Positions 1 through 5,257 of a DNA stretch of 5,257 nt are shown one piece after another. Under the pieces are notes generated by a model. That model saw only the letters and a program-made list of their open reading frames with translations. It was not told the DNA's origin and did not search any database. Origin of the DNA: an uncultured Mycoplasma sp. (GTDB lineage Bacteria; Bacillota_I; Bacilli_A; RF39; UBA660); contig CANDSI010000096.1 in assembly GCA_947388575.1 (NCBI GenBank), positions 1-5,257 on the forward strand, in the 5' to 3' direction. The position numbers and the translations under genes were made by a program. How positions within the stretch are numbered: the first letter of the stretch is position 1; each line of letters begins with the position of its first letter.

Positions 1-2
1 TA

Positions 3-1178
3 TATGATTACAAATCAAAACAAGTAATCGAAGGGACATATGATTATATTAGTTTATTAGATGATTATGTTGGTTTGGTTAAAGACAACAAATTATATAT
101 TAAAGATTATAAGAATAATAAGTATAATGAAGAAGGAATAGAATTATTTAATAGTTATTATAATGAATTAAACATTTATAACGAAGAAAAAGTTTTAACA
201 AATAGCAAATATTCATACAAGATAAATATTATTGAAAACAATATAGATATTACCTATGTAAATAAAAATGACAAAGAAAAAGATTTAAGCTTATCAATAA
301 ATGAAGGAAAATTAAGTAGTCAATTTGCCAATTTAAACTACTTAGATGGAAAATTATATTTTTACAAAGAAGAAACTAAAAAAACATTATTAGGAACCTA
401 TAGTTGTACAAATAAAAATACAGTTGAGAGTGATACTAATTCTCTTAATACTTGTTTAATCGCAACCAATAAAGATAATACAGGATGGCTACCTATAATA
501 AATGAAAGATATGTCTTTATTATAGATTCATTAGACAAGAACAACAAAACAATAATGTTATATGATTTAAAAAATAATAAAACTTTAAGTAGATATTCTA
601 GTGTTAATCCAGGAATAGATACTAAAGAGAATAAAATAACATTTATCTCTAATAACAATCTATATATAATCGCTGAAAATAAAAATAATAAATATGGTGT
701 TATAAAAATAGAAGAAGAAGCAAAAAGTGTTATACCATTTAATTATAATAAAATTGAGAAAGTTAAGAACAATTATATTGGTACTGAAAGTAACGATTCT
801 TATGTTTTATTTGATGAAAATGGTACAAAGGTAGCTACTACTACAAAAAATATTGTTGACTTTAATAATAAATACATAAAGACAACAGCAAATAATTTAT
901 ATTATATCACTGATTATTCAGGAAAAGAAATTGATAGCACAGGTTATTTACATTTAACATTAGAAGAAGATTATTATGTAGTAGTAACTAATGATAAGAA
1001 ATTAAATATAAAAGAATACGATAATAAAGATTTTAGTTTAGAAAATTTATTAGATTTAGAAACAGAAGATTATAGTAATGCTTATAAAGTTGGTAAAAAT
1101 AGTATAGGTTATTTAATAACTATTACCAAAACAGGCAAAGTAATCCAAGTTGATAAAGAAGGAAAAGTTGTAGGTTAA
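3..1178 (+). CDS. C-terminal part of a WG/beta-propeller-like repeat protein, function unknown (5' partial)
   Basis: The frame is open from the left edge (first full codon at 3) to TAA at 1176-1178, giving 391 visible residues; the true start lies outside the window. A TTG at 75 is in frame but has no SD, and coding-like sequence (YDYKSKQVIEGTYDYI) continues upstream of it, so it is not taken as the start. The protein is rich in Lys, Asn, Tyr and Asp and alternates short beta-strand-like stretches with turns. Recurrent elements are YDYKSK, IKDYKNNK and LYDLKNNK, then LFDENGTKV (807-833), ITDYSGKEI and QVDKEGKVVG near the C terminus. The segment KYGVIKIEEEAKSVIPFNYN (from about residue 230) resembles a degenerate WG repeat (WGVID..GK.VIP..Y). 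Two cysteines about 20 residues apart (SCTNKN, NTCLI) could form a disulfide if the protein is exported. No enzyme motif or membrane segment is visible. A surface or envelope protein with its signal or anchor in the missing N terminus is an inference. No convincing terminator follows it. Confidence 0.75.
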   Translation, partial: YDYKSKQVIEGTYDYISLLDDYVGLVKDNKLYIKDYKNNKYNEEGIELFNSYYNELNIYNEEKVLTNSKYSYKINIIENNIDITYVNKNDKEKDLSLSINEGKLSSQFANLNYLDGKLYFYKEETKKTLLGTYSCTNKNTVESDTNSLNTCLIATNKDNTGWLPIINERYVFIIDSLDKNNKTIMLYDLKNNKTLSRYSSVNPGIDTKENKITFISNNNLYIIAENKNNKYGVIKIEEEAKSVIPFNYNKIEKVKNNYIGTESNDSYVLFDENGTKVATTTKNIVDFNNKYIKTTANNLYYITDYSGKEIDSTGYLHLTLEEDYYVVVTNDKKLNIKEYDNKDFSLENLLDLETEDYSNAYKVGKNSIGYLITITKTGKVIQVDKEGKVVG

Positions 1179-1185
1179 TTAAATA

Positions 1186-1214
1186 TTGCCAAAATAAAAA
1201 AAATTTGCTAGAAT
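1186..1214 (+). promoter_or_regulatory. Sigma-A-type promoter of the T-box/Nudix-valS operon
   Basis: The -35 is TTGCCA (1186-1191) and, after exactly 17 bases, the -10 is TAGAAT (1209-1214). The -10 is preceded by TGC (1206-1208), an extended -10 element. Transcription would start near 1221, just before the T-box Stem I. The promoter begins only eight bases after the stop of the upstream gene, so the operon can be transcribed on its own even though no terminator separates it from that gene. Confidence 0.7.
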
Positions 1215-1227
1215 ATATTTATAAAAA

Positions 1228-1430
1228 ACGAAGACCAAGAGGAGTAAGAAGTAAAAAGTCTTAATAGAGAGCTTAAGATAGGTGGAACTTAAGTAAGAAA
1301 ACTTCTGAAGGTAGCTTGCAAGTTGTCTATTTGAAAAAAGTAGAATAGACCGCATACTATGCGTTACAAAAATAAGTTAAATAAAAGGTGGTACCGTGCC
1401 CAAAAGCACCCTTTGGTACTATCCTTTTTT
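1228..1430 (+). promoter_or_regulatory. Valine T-box riboswitch (tRNA-Val-sensing leader)
   Basis: All main T-box parts are visible. Stem I has helices CAAG/CTTG (1236-1239 with 1315-1318) and AGAAGT/ACTTCT (1247-1252 with 1301-1306). These flank a specifier loop with 5' side GGAGTA and 3' side GAAGGTAGC; the specifier is GTA (1311-1313), a valine codon. The distal arm has AGAGAG (1266-1271) and a CTTAAG/CTTAAG hairpin carrying the conserved-type loop GGTGGAA (1281-1287). A Stem II hairpin GTCTATT/AATAGAC (1325-1331 with 1344-1350) is followed directly by a Stem III hairpin CGCAT/ATGCG (1351-1363). The T-box AAGGTGGTACCGTGC is at 1385-1399. The antiterminator pairs AAAGG (1384-1388) with CCTTT (1410-1414) and GTGC (1396-1399) with GCAC (1406-1409), leaving the canonical 7-nt bulge TGGTACC; UGGU can pair with the ACCA end of tRNA-Val. 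Uncharged tRNA-Val should stabilise the antiterminator and allow transcription of the downstream gene. Confidence 0.95.
1383..1430 (+). terminator. T-box-controlled intrinsic terminator
   Basis: This is the alternative fold of the leader. AAAAGG (1383-1388) pairs with CCTTTT (1423-1428), GTACC (1391-1395) with GGTAC (1415-1419), and GTGC (1396-1399) with GCAC (1406-1409). The final run of six T (1425-1430) overlaps the 3' arm. It uses the same 5' strand as the antiterminator, so the two are mutually exclusive. Termination is expected when charged tRNA-Val occupies Stem I. Confidence 0.9.
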
Positions 1431-1451
1431 ATTTTAGAAAGAAGGAATAAG

Positions 1452-4400
1452 ATGGAAAATATTATCACTGAAATTTCTGACAAAGATTTAGGATTACAAG
1501 TAAGTGAGTTTAATAATCTTAAAGAAAGAGTAGCATCTAGAGGTATTGTTATAAAAGAAGATGGAAAAATAGCAGTTTTTTATAAAAGCAACAAAGAACA
1601 ATATAAATTACCAGGTGGTGGTTTAGAAAATAATGAGAGTGTTGAAGAAACTTTTAAAAGAGAAGTATTAGAAGAAACAGGTTGTGAAATAGAAATAATA
1701 AAAAAATTAGGAATAACAAAAGAATACAAATCTAATGATAATTTTATTCAGACATCTCATGTTTTTGTAGGAAGAGTAAAGAAAGATACAAAAACATTAA
1801 ATATCACTGAAAAAGAGAAAGAAGCAGGGGCTATTTTATTGTGGGAATATCCAGAAGCTGCTTTAGAACTAATAAAAAATTGCTATGATAAATTAGTTTC
1901 ATCTAAGTATGATTCAGTTTATTCAACTAAGTTTATAATACTTAGAGATAGTAAAATTTTAGAATATTATTTAAAGGAGAAAAAAATGTTAGATACAAAA
2001 TATAATCATAAATTAGTAGAAGAAGGAAAATATGAAAACTGGAAGAATAATGGTTATTTTGAAGCAAGTAAAACTGCCAAAGAACCATTTTGTATTGTAA
2101 TACCACCACCAAATGTAACAGGAAAATTACATATAGGACATGCTTGGGATACATCAATTCAAGATATTTTAATTCGTTATAAAAGAATGCAAGGATATGA
2201 TGCTGTATGGATACCTGGAATGGACCACGCTGGTATAGCAACTCAAAGTAAAGTTGATAAAAAATTAAAAGAGGAACTTGGTATAAATCCTAGAGAATTA
2301 TCCCGTGAAGAATGGTTAAAACATGCTTGGGCTTGGAAAGATGAATATGCCGAAAATATTCATAGACAATGGGCTAAGTTAGGTTTATCTTTATGTTATA
2401 GTAAGGAAAGATTTACATTAGATGAGGGGTTATCTAAAGCTGTACGAAAAGTATTTGTTGACTTATATAATAAAGGTTTAATATATCAAGGAGAAAGAAT
2501 TATAAATTGGGACCCAGAGGCTATGACTGCTTTATCTAATGAAGAAGTTATATATAAAGATATCCCAGGCGCATTTTATCATTTAAAATACCAATTAGAG
2601 GATAGTGAAGAATATTTAGATGTAGCAACAACTAGACCTGAGACCTTATTTGGTGATACAGCTGTTGCAGTTAATCCCAAAGATGAAAGATATAATAAAT
2701 ATATAGGAAGAAATGTAATCTTACCAATAGTAAATAAACTTATACCAGTAGTAGGTGATGAACATGCTGATATGGAAAAAGGAACAGGTTGTGTTAAAAT
2801 AACGCCAGCTCATGACCCAAATGACTTTGAAGTAGGCTTAAGACATAATTTAGAAAGAGTAGTATGTATTAACCCTAATGGAACTATGAATGAAAATGCT
2901 ACTTCTTATGTTGGACTTGATAGATTTGAGTGTCGCAAAAAGCTAATTAATGATTTAAAAGAACAAGGTTTATTATTAAGTATCGAAAATATTACGCACA
3001 ATGCACCATTTAGTGAAAGAAGCGGGGCTTTAATAGAACCATATTTATCAAAGCAATGGTTTGTAAAAATGCGCCCTCTAGCAGATAGAGTATTATCCAC
3101 CCAACAAGATAAAAATGCCAAAGTAAATTTTGTACCTAAAAGATTTGAAAAAATAATGAATCATTGGATGGAAATAACATACGATTGGTGTATTTCAAGA
3201 CAATTATGGTGGGGACATAGAATACCCGCTTGGTATAAAGATAATGAAGTATATGTTGGAATTGAAGCCCCAGCGAGTGATGGCTGGGTTCAAGATGAAG
3301 ATGTATTAGATACATGGTTTTCTTCCGCTTTATGGCCATTTTCAACATTAGGTTGGCCTGATAATACAAGCGATTTAGAAAAATATTATCCTAATAATGT
3401 TTTAGTAACAGGATATGATATTATTCCATTTTGGGTTAATAGAATGACTTTCCAAGGCTTAGAATTTATGAATAAAAGACCATTTGAATATTGTTTAATT
3501 CATGGACTTATTAGAGATAAAGAAGGACGTAAAATGTCTAAGAGTTTAGGCAATGGCATTGATCCAATGGATATGATTGAGAGTTATGGCGCTGATGCTC
3601 TAAGATATTATTTAACAACATCGGTATCAAATGGTTTAGATTTAAGATTTGATGAAGAAACTTTAAAATCAACTTGGAATTTTATTAATAAATTATGGAA
3701 TGCATCACGTTTTGTTTTAATGAATTTAGAAGGAACATCTTCTTTAGATGAAAACTATGAAAATCTAAGTGATACCGATAAATGGATATTAACTAAATGT
3801 AATAAAACTATATTAAGTGTTACAAAATGGATGGATAAATTTGAACTTAATAATGCAGGAGCAGAAATATATAATTTTATCTATAATGATTTTTGTGATA
3901 ATTATATTGAATTTGCTAAGTTTAATATGGAAAGTATAACAACAAAAAAAGTATTAACAAAAGTCTTAAAAAGCATATTAAAAATGTTACACCCATTTAT
4001 GCCATATGTAACTGATGAAATATATTCTATGATTCCAAATGTTGAAGAAAATATAATGACAAGCAAGTATCCAAAATATAACAAAAAAGAGATATATGAA
4101 GATACCGAAAAAAAAGTAAATGATATTATTGAATTAATAAGTATTTATCGTAAAACATATCAAGAAAATCATATGGATAAAAGTGTGATAGTTAAATTTA
4201 ATAATAATGAAGATTATGAATTAATAAAGAAGATTTTAAAAATAACAAATATTACAGAAGAAAAGTTAGAAAAAGTGGAATATAATATTAAAAATAAAAG
4301 ATTTGATATTACTATTTACTATGAAAAAGAACTTACAGAAGAAGACAAGATATTAAAAGAAAAAGAAATAGAAAGCTTAAAAGCATCTATTGCTAAAAGA

Positions 4401-4514
4401 AAAAGTTTATTATCAAATGATAATTTTGTAAGCAAAGCTCCAGCAAATTTAGTAGAACAAGAAAAAGCAAAACTTCAAGAAGAAGAAGAAAAACTAAAAA
4501 ATTTAGAGAATTAA
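1452..4514 (+). CDS. valS: Nudix hydrolase - valyl-tRNA synthetase fusion (1020 aa)
   Basis: One uninterrupted frame begins at ATG 1452, with SD GAAGGA at 1441-1446, and ends at TAA 4512-4514. Residues 1 to about 178 are a complete Nudix domain: the box G56-x5-E62-x7-R70-E71-V-x-E74-E75-x-G77 fits GX5EX7REUXEEXGU, so the metal-binding glutamates are present and it should be active. Its substrate cannot be read from sequence. Nudix enzymes cleave nucleoside diphosphates linked to another group. Residue 179 is the usual first Met of ValRS, and everything after it is a normal synthetase: HIGH 227-230, editing-domain motifs TTRPET (393-398) and TPAHDPNDF (from 451), [13 protein letters not shown] (from 580), KMSKS 694-698, an anticodon-binding helical domain from about 770 ([11 protein letters not shown]), and a C-terminal coiled coil from about 960. 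ValRS attaches valine to tRNA-Val in the cytoplasm and hydrolyses mischarged Thr-tRNA-Val. The gene is under a valine T-box. A Nudix domain N-terminal to ValRS is not a standard architecture. Separate translation from ATG 1986, or a homopolymer error at the junction, are the main alternatives. Confidence 0.8.
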   Translation: MENIITEISDKDLGLQVSEFNNLKERVASRGIVIKEDGKIAVFYKSNKEQYKLPGGGLENNESVEETFKREVLEETGCEIEIIKKLGITKEYKSNDNFIQTSHVFVGRVKKDTKTLNITEKEKEAGAILLWEYPEAALELIKNCYDKLVSSKYDSVYSTKFIILRDSKILEYYLKEKKMLDTKYNHKLVEEGKYENWKNNGYFEASKTAKEPFCIVIPPPNVTGKLHIGHAWDTSIQDILIRYKRMQGYDAVWIPGMDHAGIATQSKVDKKLKEELGINPRELSREEWLKHAWAWKDEYAENIHRQWAKLGLSLCYSKERFTLDEGLSKAVRKVFVDLYNKGLIYQGERIINWDPEAMTALSNEEVIYKDIPGAFYHLKYQLEDSEEYLDVATTRPETLFGDTAVAVNPKDERYNKYIGRNVILPIVNKLIPVVGDEHADMEKGTGCVKITPAHDPNDFEVGLRHNLERVVCINPNGTMNENATSYVGLDRFECRKKLINDLKEQGLLLSIENITHNAPFSERSGALIEPYLSKQWFVKMRPLADRVLSTQQDKNAKVNFVPKRFEKIMNHWMEITYDWCISRQLWWGHRIPAWYKDNEVYVGIEAPASDGWVQDEDVLDTWFSSALWPFSTLGWPDNTSDLEKYYPNNVLVTGYDIIPFWVNRMTFQGLEFMNKRPFEYCLIHGLIRDKEGRKMSKSLGNGIDPMDMIESYGADALRYYLTTSVSNGLDLRFDEETLKSTWNFINKLWNASRFVLMNLEGTSSLDENYENLSDTDKWILTKCNKTILSVTKWMDKFELNNAGAEIYNFIYNDFCDNYIEFAKFNMESITTKKVLTKVLKSILKMLHPFMPYVTDEIYSMIPNVEENIMTSKYPKYNKKEIYEDTEKKVNDIIELISIYRKTYQENHMDKSVIVKFNNNEDYELIKKILKITNITEEKLEKVEYNIKNKRFDITIYYEKELTEEDKILKEKEIESLKASIAKRKSLLSNDNFVSKAPANLVEQEKAKLQEEEEKLKNLEN
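1973..1988 (+). promoter_or_regulatory. Internal ribosome binding site and in-frame ATG for free ValRS
   Basis: AAAGGAG (1973-1979) is a strong SD placed six bases before ATG 1986-1988. It lies inside the last Nudix codons (Leu-Lys-Glu-Lys-Lys-Met) and in the same frame. The next residues, [25 protein letters not shown], are a typical ValRS N terminus. This SD is at least as good as the one for the Nudix start at 1452, so initiation here is likely. Confidence 0.8.
1986..4514 (+). CDS. valS: Valyl-tRNA synthetase, internal-start product (842 aa)
   Basis: This is the alternative, conventional reading of the same frame, starting at ATG 1986 behind the AAAGGAG site. It is 842 aa, slightly shorter than the roughly 880 aa common in Bacillota, with nothing essential missing. 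In this numbering HIGH is at 49-52, the editing-domain TTRPET at 215-220, TPAHDPNDF from 273, [13 protein letters not shown] from 402 and KMSKS at 516-520. The anticodon-binding domain begins near 595. The last 60 residues are a Lys/Glu-rich coiled-coil arm, the tRNA-binding C-terminal domain of ValRS. The [20 protein letters not shown] segment is strongly characteristic of bacterial ValRS. The valine specifier of the upstream T-box supports the identity independently. It is listed separately because an annotator could reasonably place the start here, leaving the Nudix part as its own gene without a stop codon. Confidence 0.85.
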   Translation: MLDTKYNHKLVEEGKYENWKNNGYFEASKTAKEPFCIVIPPPNVTGKLHIGHAWDTSIQDILIRYKRMQGYDAVWIPGMDHAGIATQSKVDKKLKEELGINPRELSREEWLKHAWAWKDEYAENIHRQWAKLGLSLCYSKERFTLDEGLSKAVRKVFVDLYNKGLIYQGERIINWDPEAMTALSNEEVIYKDIPGAFYHLKYQLEDSEEYLDVATTRPETLFGDTAVAVNPKDERYNKYIGRNVILPIVNKLIPVVGDEHADMEKGTGCVKITPAHDPNDFEVGLRHNLERVVCINPNGTMNENATSYVGLDRFECRKKLINDLKEQGLLLSIENITHNAPFSERSGALIEPYLSKQWFVKMRPLADRVLSTQQDKNAKVNFVPKRFEKIMNHWMEITYDWCISRQLWWGHRIPAWYKDNEVYVGIEAPASDGWVQDEDVLDTWFSSALWPFSTLGWPDNTSDLEKYYPNNVLVTGYDIIPFWVNRMTFQGLEFMNKRPFEYCLIHGLIRDKEGRKMSKSLGNGIDPMDMIESYGADALRYYLTTSVSNGLDLRFDEETLKSTWNFINKLWNASRFVLMNLEGTSSLDENYENLSDTDKWILTKCNKTILSVTKWMDKFELNNAGAEIYNFIYNDFCDNYIEFAKFNMESITTKKVLTKVLKSILKMLHPFMPYVTDEIYSMIPNVEENIMTSKYPKYNKKEIYEDTEKKVNDIIELISIYRKTYQENHMDKSVIVKFNNNEDYELIKKILKITNITEEKLEKVEYNIKNKRFDITIYYEKELTEEDKILKEKEIESLKASIAKRKSLLSNDNFVSKAPANLVEQEKAKLQEEEEKLKNLEN

Positions 4515-4567
4515 AGAAATATTAAACTAAATAAAATTGAGTATATGAAAAATCAAATTAAGAATAT

Positions 4568-4590
4568 AACACGCAGAAATGCGTGTTTTT
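4568..4590 (+). terminator. Intrinsic terminator after valS
   Basis: An 8-bp perfect stem AACACGCA (4568-4575) / TGCGTGTT (4580-4587) closes a GAAA tetraloop of the GNRA type. The T-run (4586-4590) overlaps the end of the stem. It lies about 55 bases after the valS stop and separates the operon from the tRNA gene. The T-run is short, but the stem is strong. Confidence 0.85.
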
Positions 4591-4593
4591 ATA

Positions 4594-4622
4594 TAGATTT
4601 AAAAAAGAATTTGTAGTAAAAT
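4594..4622 (+). promoter_or_regulatory. Possible tRNA promoter
   Basis: TAAAAT (4617-4622) is a reasonable -10 for a start near 4629, just before the tRNA. The sequence 17 bases upstream (TAGATT, 4594-4599) is a poor -35. A promoter is needed here because a terminator lies just upstream, but in such AT-rich DNA the exact elements are weakly supported. Confidence 0.3.
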
Positions 4623-4630
4623 AAAAATAT

Positions 4631-4707
4631 GTCTTCGTAGCTCAGCTGGACAGAGCAACCCCCTCCTAAGGGGTAGGTCGAGCGTTCGAATCGCCCCGAG
4701 GACACCA
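4631..4707 (+). tRNA. tRNA-Arg (anticodon CCU)
   Basis: The full cloverleaf is visible. The acceptor GTCTTCG (4631-4637) pairs with CGAGGAC (4697-4703) with one T-G wobble. The D stem is GCTC/GAGC (4640-4643 with 4653-4656). The anticodon stem ACCCC/GGGGT (4658-4662 with 4670-4674) holds the loop CTCCTAA, with anticodon CCT at 4665-4667, reading AGG. The variable loop is 5 nt (AGGTC) and the T loop is TTCGAAT. The discriminator is A (4704) and CCA is encoded (4705-4707). The T stem GAGCG/CGCCC has one mismatch, A4681 against C4695. The tRNA lies between a terminator and the next coding sequence. Confidence 0.95.
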
Positions 4708-4760
4708 TAAGAATTTTACTCAAGTAACATTTATGAGTTTAATATAAATCAGGAGTTATT

Positions 4761-5243
4761 ATGAATGTATTAGAAAAGAACCTAAAAGTTTTCATTAAAA
4801 TTCTAGAATTAACACAAGATAGAGATTATCCAATAATATTAAGTGGTAGTACATCTTTAAATATGCAAGGTGTTGATATTGAAGTACATGACATTGATAT
4901 TGTGACCGATAAAAAAGGTGCCTTTACATTAGCAAACCGATTAAAAGAATATCAAGTTAAAGAAATGGCTTTTTCTAAAACAGATAAATATAAATCTTAC
5001 TTTGGAAAATATAGGATTGATGATGTTGATATAGATATAATGGGAGATTTTCAGTATAAAACAAAAAATAATTTATGGTCAGAAAAAAATCATTTACATC
5101 CTTTAAAACAATTAGAATATAAAAAACATAAAATATCTGTTTTAGCTTTAGAACAAGAATTAATCGAATATGAAAGTGCAAACAAAACCATAACAATATC
5201 TAAGATAAAGGAAAAGTTAAATAAAGAAAAAATAATAAAATAA
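4761..5243 (+). CDS. Nucleotidyltransferase-fold protein, function unknown (160 aa)
   Basis: ATG 4761 follows an SD AGGAG (4751-4755) at five bases; the stop is TAA 5241-5243. The protein has the signature of the Pol-beta/MNT-type nucleotidyltransferase superfamily: G29-S30 in LSGSTSLNMQG, then H43-D44-I-D46 in EVHDIDIVTD as the metal-binding pair, and an acidic strand DVDIDIMGD (88-96) that supplies the third acidic residue (D90 or D92). The SYFGKYRIDDVDIDIMGD and HKISVLALEQELIEYE blocks resemble small stand-alone proteins of this superfamily that have the pattern G-V/L-D-x-E-x-H-D-I-D-I. Such enzymes transfer a nucleotide to a protein, RNA or small molecule, but the substrate cannot be told here. 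The C-terminal 30 residues are Lys-rich and helical. It looks complete. No HEPN partner or other toxin-antitoxin mate is seen, but only 14 bases follow it. It has no clear promoter of its own and may be read through from the tRNA. Confidence 0.75.
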   Translation: MNVLEKNLKVFIKILELTQDRDYPIILSGSTSLNMQGVDIEVHDIDIVTDKKGAFTLANRLKEYQVKEMAFSKTDKYKSYFGKYRIDDVDIDIMGDFQYKTKNNLWSEKNHLHPLKQLEYKKHKISVLALEQELIEYESANKTITISKIKEKLNKEKIIK

Positions 5244-5257
5244 AAAATAAAAAAACT

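Noticed and set aside
75..77. TTG start for the first gene
   Set aside because: The same frame is open with similar composition back to position 3, and no SD precedes 75, so the gene is better read as cut by the window edge.
398..658. Reverse-strand frame of 86 codons, and similar ones at 1942-2241, 2906-3121, 3136-3369, 3902-4084 and 4975-5196
   Set aside because: All lie opposite well-supported + strand genes, and their translations have no recognisable domain. They are chance open frames.
1359..1451. ATG at 1359 in frame with the Nudix-ValRS gene, giving 31 extra N-terminal residues
   Set aside because: It lies in the Stem III hairpin of the T-box, has no SD, and the extra residues would be encoded by the T-box and terminator. 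ATG 1452 has an SD and fits the Nudix start.
4685..4707. The tRNA-Arg 3' end as an integration attachment site
   Set aside because: No copy of the tRNA 3' sequence is seen elsewhere in the window, and no integrase is present. The far side is outside the window, so this cannot be supported.
4718..4738. Hairpin ACTCA/TGAGT followed by T residues after the tRNA, as a terminator
   Set aside because: It has only five base pairs, an 11-nt loop and a short T-run, which is too weak to call.
4743..4748. TATAAA as a -10 promoter element for the nucleotidyltransferase gene
   Set aside because: Transcription would begin at about the SD (4751-4755), leaving no usable leader, and no -35 fits. AT-rich sequence gives such matches by chance.
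1..5257. Mycoplasma-type genetic code (TGA = Trp)
   Set aside because: Trp is TGG at the conserved ValRS tryptophans, no gene needs TGA to be read through, and the visible genes end in TAA. The standard bacterial code is sufficient.

Overview
The window is strongly AT-rich, standard-code bacterial DNA. All visible stops are TAA, tryptophan is TGG, and Shine-Dalgarno (SD) sites are good. A T-box leader controls an aminoacyl-tRNA synthetase gene, which is typical of low-GC Bacillota and their relatives. An uncultured gut-type Bacilli or Mollicutes-adjacent lineage is plausible, but the exact group cannot be read from this sequence. All genes lie on the + strand.

Layout: (1) positions 1-1178 hold the C-terminal part of a Lys/Asn/Tyr-rich beta-repeat protein (WG- or propeller-like, function unknown) that runs off the left edge. 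(2) Positions 1186-1430 hold a sigma-A-type promoter with an extended -10 and a complete valine T-box riboswitch: GUA specifier, Stem II and III hairpins, T-box bulge UGGU, and competing antiterminator and terminator. (3) Positions 1452-4514 are one uninterrupted frame encoding a complete Nudix hydrolase domain followed by a complete valyl-tRNA synthetase. At the junction an SD (AAAGGAG) and an in-frame ATG at 1986 mark the normal start of ValRS, so the locus may make both a 1020-aa fusion and an 842-aa free ValRS. (4) A GNRA-loop intrinsic terminator lies at 4568-4590. (5) A tRNA-Arg(CCU) gene with encoded CCA is at 4631-4707. (6) A 160-aa nucleotidyltransferase-fold protein of unknown function is at 4761-5243.

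The central unit is the T-box/Nudix/ValRS operon. Uncharged tRNA-Val should release transcription of ValRS and, unusually, of a Nudix enzyme joined to it. The join depends on a run of seven A residues directly before the ValRS ATG; losing or gaining one A would end the Nudix frame almost at once. The arrangement is therefore either a real gene fusion with an internal start, a slippage-controlled pair, or a one-base homopolymer error over two ordinary adjacent genes. This is the point in the window most worth checking.
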